From: Photobacterium indicum
GTDB taxonomy: Bacteria; Pseudomonadota; Gammaproteobacteria; Enterobacterales; Vibrionaceae
Assembly: GCF_003026215.1 (NCBI RefSeq)
Contig: NZ_PYOC01000001.1
Span: 744,001 to 808,000, forward strand
DNA: 64,000 bases
Direction of reading: 5' to 3'
The first letter of the stretch is position 1. Each line of letters begins with the position of its first letter. Below, one piece after another: positions 26,512 to 36,030 of this stretch. Below the pieces are notes generated by a model. That model ran no database searches. It was not told the origin of the DNA and was given only the letters and a program-made list of their open reading frames with translations. The translations under genes and the position numbers were made by a program.

Positions 26512-26525
26512 CTGATTTAGATCAA
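26512..26525 (+). promoter_or_regulatory. FNR box upstream of nrdD
   Basis: CTGAT-TTAG-ATCAA differs from the FNR consensus TTGAT-N4-ATCAA at one base. It lies 110 bp before nrdD, an FNR-activated gene in E. coli. Confidence 0.75.
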
Positions 26526-26635
26526 TGTTTGTTTCTCTGAAATCTCGCCTAATACACCACATATTGTATTTGCCCTCTCACTAAAGCCTATATTTTGTGT
26601 TTTAAGTGACAGTGTCATGTTAGTAGGAGCTTTGT

Positions 26636-28771
26636 GTGAAACCTGTAGTGATTAAGCGTGATGGATGCCGTGTACCGTTCAATACTCAACGTATTAAAGA
26701 GGCGATATTAGGTGCAGCCCAGTCAGTTGATGAAGTAGACGTAGAAGCAATGAATGAAGCCTACGCAGCTTCTGTAGCTGATGGTGTATTGTCTCAATTT
26801 TTGTCAGTTGAAGAAGTTGAAATTCACGCTATTCAAGATGCAGTTGAAAACCATTTGATGGTTGGCCCACACAAAGCGGTTGCGCGTGCTTATATTGAAT
26901 ATCGACACGATCGTGATATTGCGCGTGATAAGAAAAGCCTACTCAATAATGAAATTCGAGGGTTGATCGAACAGAGCAATGCATCGTTATTAAATGAGAA
27001 CGCAAACAAAGACAGTAAAGTGATTCCTACTCAGCGTGATTTGCTAGCGGGTATTGTGGCAAAGCATTACGCTAAGCAACATTTGTTGCCTCGTGACATT
27101 GTAATGGCACACGAGCAGGGCGATATTCACTATCATGATCTAGATTATTCACCGTTTTTCCCTATGTTCAACTGTATGTTGATCGATCTTGATGGCATGT
27201 TGACGCATGGTTTTAAAATGGGTAACGCTGAAATTGATACTCCTAAATCAATTTCAACGGCTACAGCGGTTACCGCACAAATTATTGCTCAAGTTGCTAG
27301 CCATATTTATGGCGGTACAACTATAAACCGTATTGATGAAGTACTAGCACCTTATGTAACCGTGAGCTACGAGAAGCATTTGAGTGTTGCGACAGAGTGG
27401 GGCATTGCTGATCCAGAAGCGTTTGCTCGCTCTCGTACCGACAAAGAATGTTATGACGCATTCCAATCTCTAGAATATGAAGTCAATACGTTACATACCG
27501 CTAATGGACAAACGCCGTTTGTGACATTTGGCTTTGGTTTGGGCACTTCTTGGGAATCACGTTTAATCCAACAATCTATCTTAAGTAATCGTATTGCAGG
27601 ATTGGGTAAGAATCGTAAAACAGCGGTATTCCCTAAGCTTGTATTTGCCATTAAAGATGGTTTAAACCATAAGCAAGATGATCCAAACTACGATATTAAA
27701 ACGCTTGCACTAGAGTGTGCATCGAAGCGTATGTACCCTGACATTCTTAATTACGACAAAGTAGTTGAGATCACGGGCTCATTTAAAACCCCAATGGGTT
27801 GTCGTAGTTTCTTAGGTACTTATGAAGAAAATGGAAAGTTGATTCATGAAGGTCGTAATAACATTGGTGTTGTTAGCCTTAACTTACCGCGTATTGCCTT
27901 ACAAGCTGAAGGTAGTGAAGCGCGTTTCTATGCATTATTAGACGACCGCCTAGTTCTAGCTCGTCGTGCCCTTGAAACACGTATTGCACGCCTAGATGGT
28001 GTTAAAGCACGTGTTGCACCTATTCTTTATATGGAAGGGGCGTGTGGTGTTCGTTTGAATGCTGATGATGATGTGTCAGAAATCTTCAAAAATGGTCGAG
28101 CGTCTATTTCGCTTGGCTATATTGGTATTCACGAAACAATCAATGCTATTTTTGGCACTGAAGCACATGTCTACGATGACGAGACACTACGTCAAAAAGC
28201 CGTTGATATTGTTAAGTACTTAAAAGCTGCGACAGATAAGTGGCAAGCAGAAACAGGTTACGGTTTCAGTTTATACAGTACGCCAAGTGAAAATCTATGT
28301 AGCCGCTTTTGTGCGATTGACGCGAAAGAGTTTGGTGTAGTAGAAGGTGTAACTGACAAAGGTTATTACACGAACAGTTTTCACCTAGATGTAGAAAAAC
28401 AAGTAAACCCATACGATAAAATTGATTTTGAAATGCCATATCCAGAAGTGACGAGTGGTGGTTTCATTTGTTATGGCGAATATCCAAATATTCAACATAA
28501 CGTCGAAGCTTTAGAGAACGTATGGGATTACAGTTACACGCGTGTACCATATTACGGAACAAATACGCCGATTGATGAATGCTATGAATGTGGCTTCATG
28601 GGTGAATTTGATTGTACGAGTAAAGGTTTTACATGCCCTAAATGTGGTAACCATGAACCGTCGAAAGTGTCTGTAACGCGTCGTGTGTGTGGTTATTTAG
28701 GCAGCCCAGATGCCCGTCCGTTTAACTTTGGCAAGCAAGAAGAAGTGAAACGTCGCGTTAAGCACATGTAA
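26636..28771 (+). CDS. nrdD: Anaerobic ribonucleoside-triphosphate reductase NrdD
   Basis: Class III ribonucleotide reductase that makes dNTPs without oxygen. It is 711 aa with a GTG start and a TAGGAG ribosome site 6 nt upstream. An N-terminal ATP-cone (VIKRDGCRVPFNTQRIKEAI) precedes the catalytic barrel. Near the C-terminus is a zinc site (CYECGFMGEFDC, CPKCG) and the glycyl-radical loop RRVCGYLGSPDARPF. NrdG, its activase, is encoded next. The FNR box fits anaerobic induction. Confidence 0.97.
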   Translation: MKPVVIKRDGCRVPFNTQRIKEAILGAAQSVDEVDVEAMNEAYAASVADGVLSQFLSVEEVEIHAIQDAVENHLMVGPHKAVARAYIEYRHDRDIARDKKSLLNNEIRGLIEQSNASLLNENANKDSKVIPTQRDLLAGIVAKHYAKQHLLPRDIVMAHEQGDIHYHDLDYSPFFPMFNCMLIDLDGMLTHGFKMGNAEIDTPKSISTATAVTAQIIAQVASHIYGGTTINRIDEVLAPYVTVSYEKHLSVATEWGIADPEAFARSRTDKECYDAFQSLEYEVNTLHTANGQTPFVTFGFGLGTSWESRLIQQSILSNRIAGLGKNRKTAVFPKLVFAIKDGLNHKQDDPNYDIKTLALECASKRMYPDILNYDKVVEITGSFKTPMGCRSFLGTYEENGKLIHEGRNNIGVVSLNLPRIALQAEGSEARFYALLDDRLVLARRALETRIARLDGVKARVAPILYMEGACGVRLNADDDVSEIFKNGRASISLGYIGIHETINAIFGTEAHVYDDETLRQKAVDIVKYLKAATDKWQAETGYGFSLYSTPSENLCSRFCAIDAKEFGVVEGVTDKGYYTNSFHLDVEKQVNPYDKIDFEMPYPEVTSGGFICYGEYPNIQHNVEALENVWDYSYTRVPYYGTNTPIDECYECGFMGEFDCTSKGFTCPKCGNHEPSKVSVTRRVCGYLGSPDARPFNFGKQEEVKRRVKHM

Positions 28772-28810
28772 TGTAAATATTTATGTAGATTCATTAAAAA
28801 GAACGTTTAA

Positions 28811-28831
28811 GAAGTGCCTGTTTGGCACTTC
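28811..28831 (+). terminator. nrdD-nrdG intergenic hairpin
   Basis: GAAGTGCC-TGTTT-GGCACTTC followed by TTGCGTTTTG: a perfect 8-bp stem that may attenuate read-through into nrdG. Confidence 0.5.
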
Positions 28832-28872
28832 TTGCGTTTTGTTTATTCGTTTCAAGGTTGAGGAAACAAAAC

Positions 28873-29346
28873 ATGCACTACAACAATTACTATCCAGTTG
28901 ATGTGGTTAATGGTCCTGGTACACGTTGTACGCTCTTTGTATCGGGATGTGAGCATCAATGCCGTGGGTGTTATAACAAAAGCACTTGGCGACTAGATAA
29001 TGGGCATGCGTTTACTCAAGAAATGGAAGACAACATCATTAATGATTTAAATGATACGCGTATCAAGCGTCGTGGGTTGTCACTATCTGGTGGTGATCCC
29101 CTTCATCCTGCTAATCTCGCTTCTGTATTAAAACTTGTCATGAGAGTTAAAACGGAATGTGTAGGAAAAGATATTTGGTTGTGGTCTGGTTATGTTTTGG
29201 CTGAATTGACTGAGCACCAACAGCAAATAGTAGACTTAATTGATGTGCTGGTCGATGGTAAGTTTGAGCAAGGTAAGCGAGACCCATCCCTTGTGTGGAA
29301 GGGTAGCGAGAACCAAGTTATCCACTATTTTAATGAGATTGAATAA
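28873..29346 (+). CDS. nrdG: Anaerobic ribonucleotide reductase activating enzyme NrdG
   Basis: 157-aa radical-SAM enzyme that forms the glycyl radical on NrdD. The start at 28873 (MHYNNYYPVDVVNGPGTRCT) has GAGGAAAC upstream; an earlier in-frame start at 28822 would include the intergenic hairpin. The 4Fe-4S cysteines are in CEHQCRGC (about residues 27-34), followed by LSLSGGDPLHPAN and IDVLVDGKFE. It follows nrdD in the usual order. Confidence 0.96.
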   Translation: MHYNNYYPVDVVNGPGTRCTLFVSGCEHQCRGCYNKSTWRLDNGHAFTQEMEDNIINDLNDTRIKRRGLSLSGGDPLHPANLASVLKLVMRVKTECVGKDIWLWSGYVLAELTEHQQQIVDLIDVLVDGKFEQGKRDPSLVWKGSENQVIHYFNEIE

Positions 29347-29501
29347 ATTAAGCTCATAATGAACGTTATTGAGTAAAGTGTTTATTTGTAAAGCATTGCG
29401 TTGTGTGAAAATCACTCCAACGTTAATTTTTTGTGAATATTTCATACTGGTATACTGAGTTATCCACTGTTTCTGTGTATAACTGTGGGAGAAGAAGGTG
29501 T

Positions 29502-29633
29502 ATGAAATTGGCTTGCACCTTTTTGGTGGGAATATTGCACAATATTGAAGCGCTTTTATTATGCTCAAAACAGCGATGGAAGCGCTTTTTGTGGGTATTC
29601 ATACTACTTTTCTTTCATCTTTTGCTCATCTAA
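29502..29633 (+). CDS. Possible small membrane protein of 43 residues
   Basis: MKLACTFLVGILHNIEALLL followed by a hydrophobic C-terminal helix (about residues 28-43). AAGG lies 4 nt upstream of the ATG. No family is recognised. It may be a chance frame in the nrdG to DUF2960 gap, which otherwise shows nothing; confidence is low. Confidence 0.25.
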   Translation: MKLACTFLVGILHNIEALLLCSKQRWKRFLWVFILLFFHLLLI

Positions 29634-29671
29634 GGTACATTCCCATCTTTCCTGATCCGTAGGAGCCCGTC

Positions 29672-29935
29672 ATGGCACGTACAATCCTTTATACTTATAA
29701 AGATGAAGAAAAAGAGCTTACTTTTTCATACGAAGAATACCATTCAATTCAAGAAGCCGTTGCCGCTGCTGAAGGAATTGATATTACTGCGTACTTAAAA
29801 ATGGAACAGCAAATTGAAGCTGTGACTCGCGACAAAAAAGCAGTAAGAGACTACCGTGATAACCATTTCAGAAAGCTAGGTTTTGGTCGTATTACCCTAG
29901 CTCAAAAAGAAAACCGTGGTGTCGGTAAGAAATAA
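29672..29935 (+). CDS. DUF2960 family protein
   Basis: 87-aa basic soluble protein, beginning MARTILYTYKDEEKELTFSY with a TAGGAG ribosome site. The central IQEAVAAAEGIDITAYLKME and C-terminal RKLGFGRITLAQK fit a small family seen mainly in Vibrionaceae and relatives. The function is unknown. Single gene with its own terminator. Confidence 0.65.
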   Translation: MARTILYTYKDEEKELTFSYEEYHSIQEAVAAAEGIDITAYLKMEQQIEAVTRDKKAVRDYRDNHFRKLGFGRITLAQKENRGVGKK

Positions 29936-29970
29936 CTAACGGATTGTAATGTTTTTACAACGCGTAAAAT

Positions 29971-29997
29971 GGGTACTCACTGAGTATCCTTTTTTTT
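29971..29997. terminator. Terminator shared by the DUF2960 gene and the convergent CREST gene
   Basis: GGGTACTC-ACT-GAGTATCC followed by eight T residues, 35 nt after the DUF2960 stop. The first bases of the T run overlap the end of the convergent gene. Confidence 0.8.
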
Positions 29998-30798
29998 GAC
30001 TGCTACTTTCTTTTCCTGTGTGTTGCTATCATCTTTCTTTCGCTCCCTGAATCCTATATAAATAAAGTAAGCCCCCAATGCTGCAATAACGTGTTTGACA
30101 GAGTGTCCACTTATTCCCCCCAACAATGCATATATTTCGTCGTCGTTAGATTCTGCCCATTTTGATAATACATAGGCAATGAGCGCGTATAGATAATACT
30201 GCCTGTGAGTAAATCGAGAGCAAAAGAAATAAAGAATAATGGGGAAGTGTATAATTGGGATGACTTGAATTAACACATAAGCAGACATATCTCCACGACC
30301 GTTTTGTAGCGTTGTTATATACCAATACACAATAGATAAAAAGCCATACACAATCATGGGGAAAAATAACCAACGACCGGCATCTCGTGATACAAACTCC
30401 GTTAAAATAATGCAATAGAGTGCGATAAAAGCGAGGGTGATCGGTATTCTGTCGAACATTAAGGTGAAATCGTTAGGGGTTAAGTGGTAATAACTTGATG
30501 CAAAGAAAGTGAGCATGATAGCGAAGAAAAAGAAGGGGTATTGCAGTACAATATTTGGTTCAATGGCCACCGAACGTTGCCTGAATAATTGTAACCCTTT
30601 AAGCCCAACATATAAAAAGGGGAGGTTAGAGATTACATTCCAAAAATTCGGAATCGAAAAAAACATGCGTTGATCAGCGTAGTCATAAAAGTTACCGCTT
30701 TGTTTTATAGGGGAGAAGATAATAGCGGCAAGAGTAAGAACAGCAGCAATAACAATAAGCCCTGTGACTTTCTTGTGATAAGAAGATAGCTTCACCAT
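29977..30798 (-). CDS. CREST-superfamily membrane hydrolase (alkaline ceramidase-like)
   Basis: 273-aa integral membrane protein with seven to eight hydrophobic segments. Its conserved polar residues match the CREST group (ceramidases, PAQR receptors, Per1): FWNVISNLPFLYVG, SSYYHLTPND, FDRIPIT (Asp) and a late GHSVKHVIAALG with two His. In the family these bind a zinc and hydrolyse lipid amide bonds; the substrate here is unknown. The start ATG is 8 nt from the stop of the globin gene, so the two form an operon with the globin first. Confidence 0.7.
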   Translation of the reverse strand: MVKLSSYHKKVTGLIVIAAVLTLAAIIFSPIKQSGNFYDYADQRMFFSIPNFWNVISNLPFLYVGLKGLQLFRQRSVAIEPNIVLQYPFFFFAIMLTFFASSYYHLTPNDFTLMFDRIPITLAFIALYCIILTEFVSRDAGRWLFFPMIVYGFLSIVYWYITTLQNGRGDMSAYVLIQVIPIIHFPIILYFFCSRFTHRQYYLYALIAYVLSKWAESNDDEIYALLGGISGHSVKHVIAALGAYFIYIGFRERKKDDSNTQEKKVAVKKKDTQ

Positions 30799-30806
30799 TA
30801 TTCACC

Positions 30807-31214
30807 TCATAATTTACACTCAGCTTTCATAATAGTAATACCTTCGTTGAAACATTGTCGCCATGCTTGTTCTACTGACTGATTATAAGCAGGGTCGCAT
30901 TCTTTAATTGTATCGATTAAGCATTCAAACCAAAGGTCAATATCTAAAGGTTTTATTCCTAATCCATCGGGTCCATGGCGTTTACCAAACTTTTTTACTG
31001 TTGCTCTCGCTTGTTCTGATGTTGCAGCGAGCATAATGATTAGCAATGATGCTTTAATCATTTTCATCTGATTTTTCATATCAACATGTGTGAACATCGC
31101 ACGAAATTTTTCATTTTTTTCAAAAAAATGCTCATAAAAAAGAGGCATGAAATGAGGGTTTCGGTTACATCTGGCATAACTGTCGTTAAAAACTTCATAA
31201 ATATCCATATTCAT
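30807..31214 (-). CDS. Single-domain bacterial globin
   Basis: 135 aa, possibly 133 from the second ATG. The globin pattern is visible: FNDSYARCNRNPHFMPLFYE, FRAMFTHVDMKNQMKMIKAS, GKRHGPDGLGIKP with the proximal-type His (about residue 79), and WFECLIDTIKECDPAYNQSV. It probably binds haem for NO, O2 or redox sensing or detoxification. It lies directly upstream of a CREST-type lipid hydrolase gene (8-nt gap). Confidence 0.75.
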   Translation of the reverse strand: MNMDIYEVFNDSYARCNRNPHFMPLFYEHFFEKNEKFRAMFTHVDMKNQMKMIKASLLIIMLAATSEQARATVKKFGKRHGPDGLGIKPLDIDLWFECLIDTIKECDPAYNQSVEQAWRQCFNEGITIMKAECKL

Positions 31215-31502
31215 CCTTCATTTACTTATTCATACATTATTGACTTTCTTTCTCATTGTTGTTTGAAAGCTATGAGGTTAATAAGTATATCAGGCATATT
31301 TATTAATCGTTGATCAATAGCTGAGATATTGATTTAACCCATATAATAAACACGATATTTCATTTTTTGATTGATTTATAGTCGCCATATTGATTTATCT
31401 TCCCTCTATATGGTTGCTTTCTTTGCTTTGTGTTTGAATGGTGAGCGCTTGATTCTAAAAGGGTTTACAGCCATGCTTTAGAACCGTATTATTCACCGCG
31501 TT

Positions 31503-31593
31503 GGAGAGATGGCTGAGTGGTCGAAAGCACCGGTCTTGAAAACCGGCAAGGGTTTATAGCCCTTCTAGGGTTCAAATCCCTATCTCTCCGCCA
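31503..31593 (+). tRNA. tRNA-Ser (anticodon TGA)
   Basis: 91 nt including an encoded CCA. The acceptor stem GGAGAGA/TCTCTCC, the anticodon arm CCGGT-CTTGAAA-ACCGG with TGA, a long variable arm (class II, as for Ser) and the T arm TAGGG-TTCAAAT-CCCTA are all present. Confidence 0.97.
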
Positions 31594-31599
31594 CATTTA

Positions 31600-31631
31600 G
31601 AAAAGGGCGCTGTTTTATCAGCGCCCTTTTT
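31600..31631. terminator. Bidirectional terminator between tRNA-Ser and the response-regulator gene
   Basis: AAAAGGGCGCTG-TTTTAT-CAGCGCCCTTTTT: a perfect stem with A and T runs on both sides, 7 nt after the tRNA. Confidence 0.9.
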
Positions 31632-31647
31632 GCATTTCTTCAAGCTG

Positions 31648-32328
31648 CTACTTAACCATCTGATACAAACGGCGAGGTCTACCGCCCGTATTGTAGTTTA
31701 ACACTAAGTTAATTGAGCCTTCTGACTCTAGAAACTCTAGATAACGCCTTGCTGTAACACGGCTGACGTTCATGCGTTCACCAATTTCATCGGCAGAGAA
31801 ATCATGTAACTTCTCTTTATTCAAAATTGCCTTCAATGAGGCGAGGGTAGTGGCATCAATGCCTTTCGGTGTTTGGCGCAATTGTTTTGCAGGCGCTTTA
31901 CGTAAGATCTGATCGATGTCGCCTTGGTCAACAGTGGCTCTACGAGAAAACTGCTGTTTGTATAGCTGATAATCGTTTAACGCTTGGTTAACGCGAGACA
32001 TGCGAATTGGTTTTACTAAATAATCAATCACACCCAGCTGAACAGCTTTTTCGACCGTGGTTGTTTCACGCTCAGCGGTCGTCATAATGAAATCACAATC
32101 TGCTTTTTGTTCACGTAGGTGGCGAATAACATCAATGCCATTACCATCAGGCAGCGTTATATCGACAAAGATTAATGTTGGTTTATATGCCTCGAATTGA
32201 GTAAAGGCTTCTGAGCAGCTTTCACTAACAGCAACAACAGTAAAATCAGGATGTTGATTGATAGTGGATTCGAGTGTGTAGCTTGCGCGAATATCATCTT
32301 CAAGAAGCATTACAGTCGTTTTAGTCAT
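31648..32328 (-). CDS. Response regulator of the CitB/DcuR/DpiA family
   Basis: About 226 aa. The receiver domain (TVMLLEDDIRASYTLE, phospho-Asp in LIFVDITLPDGNGI, Lys in DYLVKPI) is joined to a C-terminal HTH (SADEIGERMNVSRVTARRYL, GGRPRRLYQ), the layout of regulators for C4-dicarboxylate or citrate uptake. The start at 32328 lies inside the last codons of the kinase gene (ATGACTAA), so translation is probably coupled; an in-frame ATG at 32343 is an alternative. Its likely target is the transporter gene at 34173. Confidence 0.88.
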   Translation of the reverse strand: MTKTTVMLLEDDIRASYTLESTINQHPDFTVVAVSESCSEAFTQFEAYKPTLIFVDITLPDGNGIDVIRHLREQKADCDFIMTTAERETTTVEKAVQLGVIDYLVKPIRMSRVNQALNDYQLYKQQFSRRATVDQGDIDQILRKAPAKQLRQTPKGIDATTLASLKAILNKEKLHDFSADEIGERMNVSRVTARRYLEFLESEGSINLVLNYNTGGRPRRLYQMVK

Positions 32329-33925
32329 AATTGGCGATTTCATTTTTATCTAAGTAAATGCTGAACAGCGTAGTATGTTGCTCTGTACGTTCCCAATCAA
32401 TACTTCCGTGAAAGTAATTGACCAGTTGTTTGACCAAGTACAAGCCTATACCACTTTGTTCATCGCTATATTTCGAGCTTACACCGAATTCCAAAATGTT
32501 TTCTGATATGTTTTCGGGTACCCCTGCGCCGCTGTCTTGAATCTCTAAAATGATGTGATTACTGCGATCGCTCAGGTACACATTTATTTCAGGTTCTGCG
32601 TTGTTCCTATTTTGCCATGCCGCGAGCAGGGCATTATCTATAAGGTTGCCTATCATAGTGACGAGTTTTTCTGATATGTTTTTCTCATAACTTGATAGAT
32701 TTGTATCCACATCGATCGTGTATTTCACTCCAATTTTTGATGCTTTATTGAATTTTGCGAGCAATAAGCCTGCTACAGAGCTATCTGTCACAGACAATAC
32801 AATTTTATGAATAATTGATTGGTAGTTATCCGTTTCTTGTTGGATGAAATCAACGGCTTCATCGTATTTTCCGATTTGTAACATGCCTGAAAGCACATTG
32901 AGCTTATTGGAGTACTCGTGTGTTTTACTGCGAAGTAACTCAGTGTAATTTTTTAGGTAGTTGACTTCGTGTTCAAGCTCGCTTTGGTCAAGGTTTGCGA
33001 AGAATACAATTGCGTGACCAAGCAAACCTTTTTGGGTGTTTATTGGGTAGACATTGGCTCGGTATTTCAATTTACCAATATTGAAATCCCCTTGATGGAA
33101 TACCCCATGATTAGCGAGAACCAGATGACTTAACGGCATGGAATAGCGTGACAAAGGCTGATTAACATAGTCGTATCGACCCAGTATCCCCATGGAAAGC
33201 ATCTTAATTGCGCTGTTATTAATCGTCGATATATTCATGTCGCTATCTACTGCAATAATAGCGTCACGAATACTATCAAGCACCATTTCATGTTCGTTGA
33301 ATTTATTCACGATAAATTCCGGCTCATAGTCTAGAAAGGTACGTTTCATTTTAAAGACAAAAGCAATTATTGTGCTAATACCAAGTAGGTAGACGACGCT
33401 GATAAGCACACCAATATGACCATATTGCTGTAGCAAAAGATCCGTTGTTTTCTCTGATAAATACCCTATGCAGATTGCACCGATGACTTTTCCATCTAAA
33501 TAAATAGGAGAAAAATTACGGATAGCTTTGCCCAGTGAGCCTGATGCCGTACTACTGTATTCGGAACCTTGTTCCAGTACAGGATAAATGTCATTACCAA
33601 TGAAGTGCTTGCCGACTTTACCTGGATCTGGGTGGTTTAATCGAATCGCATTTTTGTCGACGACCACGATAAAGGAAGCATCTGTACGTGTCTTGATATC
33701 TTCCATATAGCTTTGAAGATTGTAATTTTGCTGCTTATTTTGAGTATCAACGGCATTAATGACCTTTGGGTCATGGGCGATCACACGAGCAAGTTCTAAC
33801 CCCCTCGCTTCAATACCTTCCTGATGTAAATTTTGCAGTAAAAAAAAGATTGCAGTGGTTACGACGATAACAATAGAAGAGGTGGTAGCAACTGTAGTTA
33901 AGGCCAAATAGCTCTTAAGTTTCAT
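32321..33925 (-). CDS. Sensor histidine kinase of the CitA/DcuS/DpiB family
   Basis: 534-aa inner-membrane kinase. A first membrane helix (about 8-30) is followed by a periplasmic PAS/Cache domain (about 35-170; FSPIYLDGKVIGAICIGYLS), a second helix (about 172-195), a cytoplasmic PAS (about 215-320), a dimerisation segment with His in LRSKTHEYSNKLNVLSGMLQ, and a HATPase domain (NLIDNALLAAW, DSGAGVPE, GIGLYLVKQLV). Relatives sense citrate, malate, fumarate or succinate outside the cell. It is divergent from a 2-hydroxycarboxylate transporter gene. Confidence 0.9.
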   Translation of the reverse strand: MKLKSYLALTTVATTSSIVIVVTTAIFFLLQNLHQEGIEARGLELARVIAHDPKVINAVDTQNKQQNYNLQSYMEDIKTRTDASFIVVVDKNAIRLNHPDPGKVGKHFIGNDIYPVLEQGSEYSSTASGSLGKAIRNFSPIYLDGKVIGAICIGYLSEKTTDLLLQQYGHIGVLISVVYLLGISTIIAFVFKMKRTFLDYEPEFIVNKFNEHEMVLDSIRDAIIAVDSDMNISTINNSAIKMLSMGILGRYDYVNQPLSRYSMPLSHLVLANHGVFHQGDFNIGKLKYRANVYPINTQKGLLGHAIVFFANLDQSELEHEVNYLKNYTELLRSKTHEYSNKLNVLSGMLQIGKYDEAVDFIQQETDNYQSIIHKIVLSVTDSSVAGLLLAKFNKASKIGVKYTIDVDTNLSSYEKNISEKLVTMIGNLIDNALLAAWQNRNNAEPEINVYLSDRSNHIILEIQDSGAGVPENISENILEFGVSSKYSDEQSGIGLYLVKQLVNYFHGSIDWERTEQHTTLFSIYLDKNEIANYD

Positions 33926-34172
33926 ATAGGTCTTAGAATAGCAACGTTCATGACGAGACAGTATAACGGGCTATCTGCGGGTATTAATAGATGCTGAGTC
34001 AGAATTAATGATGTTTAGGCTGCTATTTTACAACATCTTCCCATCACAGCAGCGTGTACAAAAGTTACAAAAGGTAAAGATAGTTACATTAATGGGGCAC
34101 TCAATATTCCAGCTTGTAAGTGTTGTTAGACTACAGAAGAAATAATAATAACCATACACGAACAGGTGAGAC

Positions 34173-35462
34173 ATGTTTACCAATGACGTAATTACAATAA
34201 AAGATAAGCGTACGATTAACATTATTTTTGCGCTATCTGCAGCTGTTATATTATTTGCTACCATTCAAAATAAAATGCCACCGGGGATTATTGGTGCCAT
34301 CGGTGTGATGACCGTTGTCGGCTATATATTAAATGTGCTCGGCAACAAGACGCCTATTGTTAGTCAATTTTTTGGAGGGGGTGCCATTGTTATCATTTTC
34401 GGTTCCTCATACATTTTCCACAGTGGCATCATTCCTCATGAAACTGCTAATACGATCACCACGTTTGTAAAAGATGGTGGTTTCTTGTCTTTCTTTATCG
34501 CGAGTTTGGTGACAGGTTCGATTCTGGGTATGGATACTAATGTGCTGAAGAAAGCAGCATTGAAGTACATTCCGGTTATCCTTGGCGGTGTAATATGTGC
34601 ATTTTTGTTTACCGGTCTTGTCGGTAGCGTCTTGGGAGAGGGTTTCTTTGAATCTGTCATGTTAATTGCTCTACCTATCATGGGCGGTGGCATGGGGGCT
34701 GGTGCAGTACCTTTAGTTGAAATTATGTCGGGTAACTCTAGTATGTCGGCTGAAATGTTGATGTCGAAAATGGTACCTGCGTTGGCTATCGGTAATGCCA
34801 TTGCCATTGTAATGGCTGGTTTATTAGACAAGCTTGGTAAGTTCTACCCCTCTCTTACGGGTAACGGTCAGCTTATGCGTAGTACTGGTGAAGCGCAGAG
34901 TGAGGATGAACAAAAACAAGAACAACCAATATCAATCAATATACTGGGTATTGGTGCGCTGCTTGCTATAACAATGTATTTCGTCGGCACGATGCTAAGC
35001 AGCGTTATTAACATGCACACCTATGCACTAATGATCATCTTTGTTGCGTTAGTGAAAGTCATGGGTTTTATTCCCCGCGAGTTAGAAAAAGCTGCGCATG
35101 GTTGGTACCAGTTTGTTGTTGATAACTTAACTCCTGCACTGCTCGTTGGTATTGGTGTTGCTTATACCGATTTGAACCAAATCATAGCTTCTTTAAACCT
35201 TGTGTATTTCCTGATGGTATTTGCGACCGTACTTGGTGCAATTGTTGGTACTGCAATCGTTGGGCGTTTGATGGGTTTCCACCCCATTGAAGCAGCGCTT
35301 ACTGCTGGTTTATGCATGGCCAATATGGGTGGTACCGGTGATGTTGCAGTACTTGCTGCAAGTAAGCGTATGGAACTTATGCCTTTTGCTCAAATATCAT
35401 CACGAATCGGCGGTGCTTTCATGTTGATCCTGGCCACACTTATTCTTGAAATGCTGAAATAA
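34173..35462 (+). CDS. 2-hydroxycarboxylate:cation symporter (CitS/MaeN family)
   Basis: 429-aa membrane protein with about 11 helices. The repeat motif GGGMGAGAVPL (about 169-179) and its counterpart CMANMGGTGDVAVLAAS (about 390-406) are the GGxG re-entrant loops of the 2HCT family, which import citrate or malate with Na+ or H+. The ATG has AGGTGA upstream. The divergent CitA/CitB-like pair probably induces it. Citrate and malate cannot be distinguished from the sequence alone. Confidence 0.9.
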   Translation: MFTNDVITIKDKRTINIIFALSAAVILFATIQNKMPPGIIGAIGVMTVVGYILNVLGNKTPIVSQFFGGGAIVIIFGSSYIFHSGIIPHETANTITTFVKDGGFLSFFIASLVTGSILGMDTNVLKKAALKYIPVILGGVICAFLFTGLVGSVLGEGFFESVMLIALPIMGGGMGAGAVPLVEIMSGNSSMSAEMLMSKMVPALAIGNAIAIVMAGLLDKLGKFYPSLTGNGQLMRSTGEAQSEDEQKQEQPISINILGIGALLAITMYFVGTMLSSVINMHTYALMIIFVALVKVMGFIPRELEKAAHGWYQFVVDNLTPALLVGIGVAYTDLNQIIASLNLVYFLMVFATVLGAIVGTAIVGRLMGFHPIEAALTAGLCMANMGGTGDVAVLAASKRMELMPFAQISSRIGGAFMLILATLILEMLK

Positions 35463-35479
35463 GTGTTTTGGTTGGCGTT

Positions 35480-35527
35480 ATACCATTCTGGATAAGTAAA
35501 TAATCAGATGCTTGTCTAGATTGGTAT
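35480..35527. repeat. 48-bp imperfect palindromic repeat, copy 1
   Basis: The outer arms ATACCATTCTGGATAAG and, on the other strand, ATACCAATCTAGACAAG form a hairpin. A near-identical copy in the opposite orientation lies at 42923-42970, and matching bases extend about 10 bp outside (GGCGTT). The rest of 35463-36030 shows no recognisable gene; it must carry the sdaC promoter. Confidence 0.8.
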
Positions 35528-36030
35528 TATGGGTGTGGCTAACGTAAATATGTTCTATAAAAAAACAAAAAAGATTAAGTTGTAAACATCTAACATATTT
35601 TTTCATAACTATACTTTAGGATTAGTTCTACATGTGTTTGATATTTACTCAAACACCTCGAATTACTCCTAAATTATTAGCTGTACCACGACTAATCCCC
35701 TATACTGCTCGGCCTTCATTGAGGGTTTCATTAGTTTTAATAAGGTTATTATAGAGATAGCCAGCAGACATTGTTGCTTAATGCCAGCATGGATACACTT
35801 GATATGACCACGGAACTGTCAATCACAAACATCACATACACAGTTGTTTGTCGAATTCACCATTATCACTCTCTACATCGTATCGTTTCGCAATCATCTT
35901 TTTTTGCTGCGTCACGTATGTAGTTCGCTTGTTGCGCGTTCTCTCTCATCGGTTTTACCGGTACATGGAAGATATGACACTCAGACCCTTTGAAGGCTAT
36001 AACACTATACCTATAAAGGAGATGTCCACT

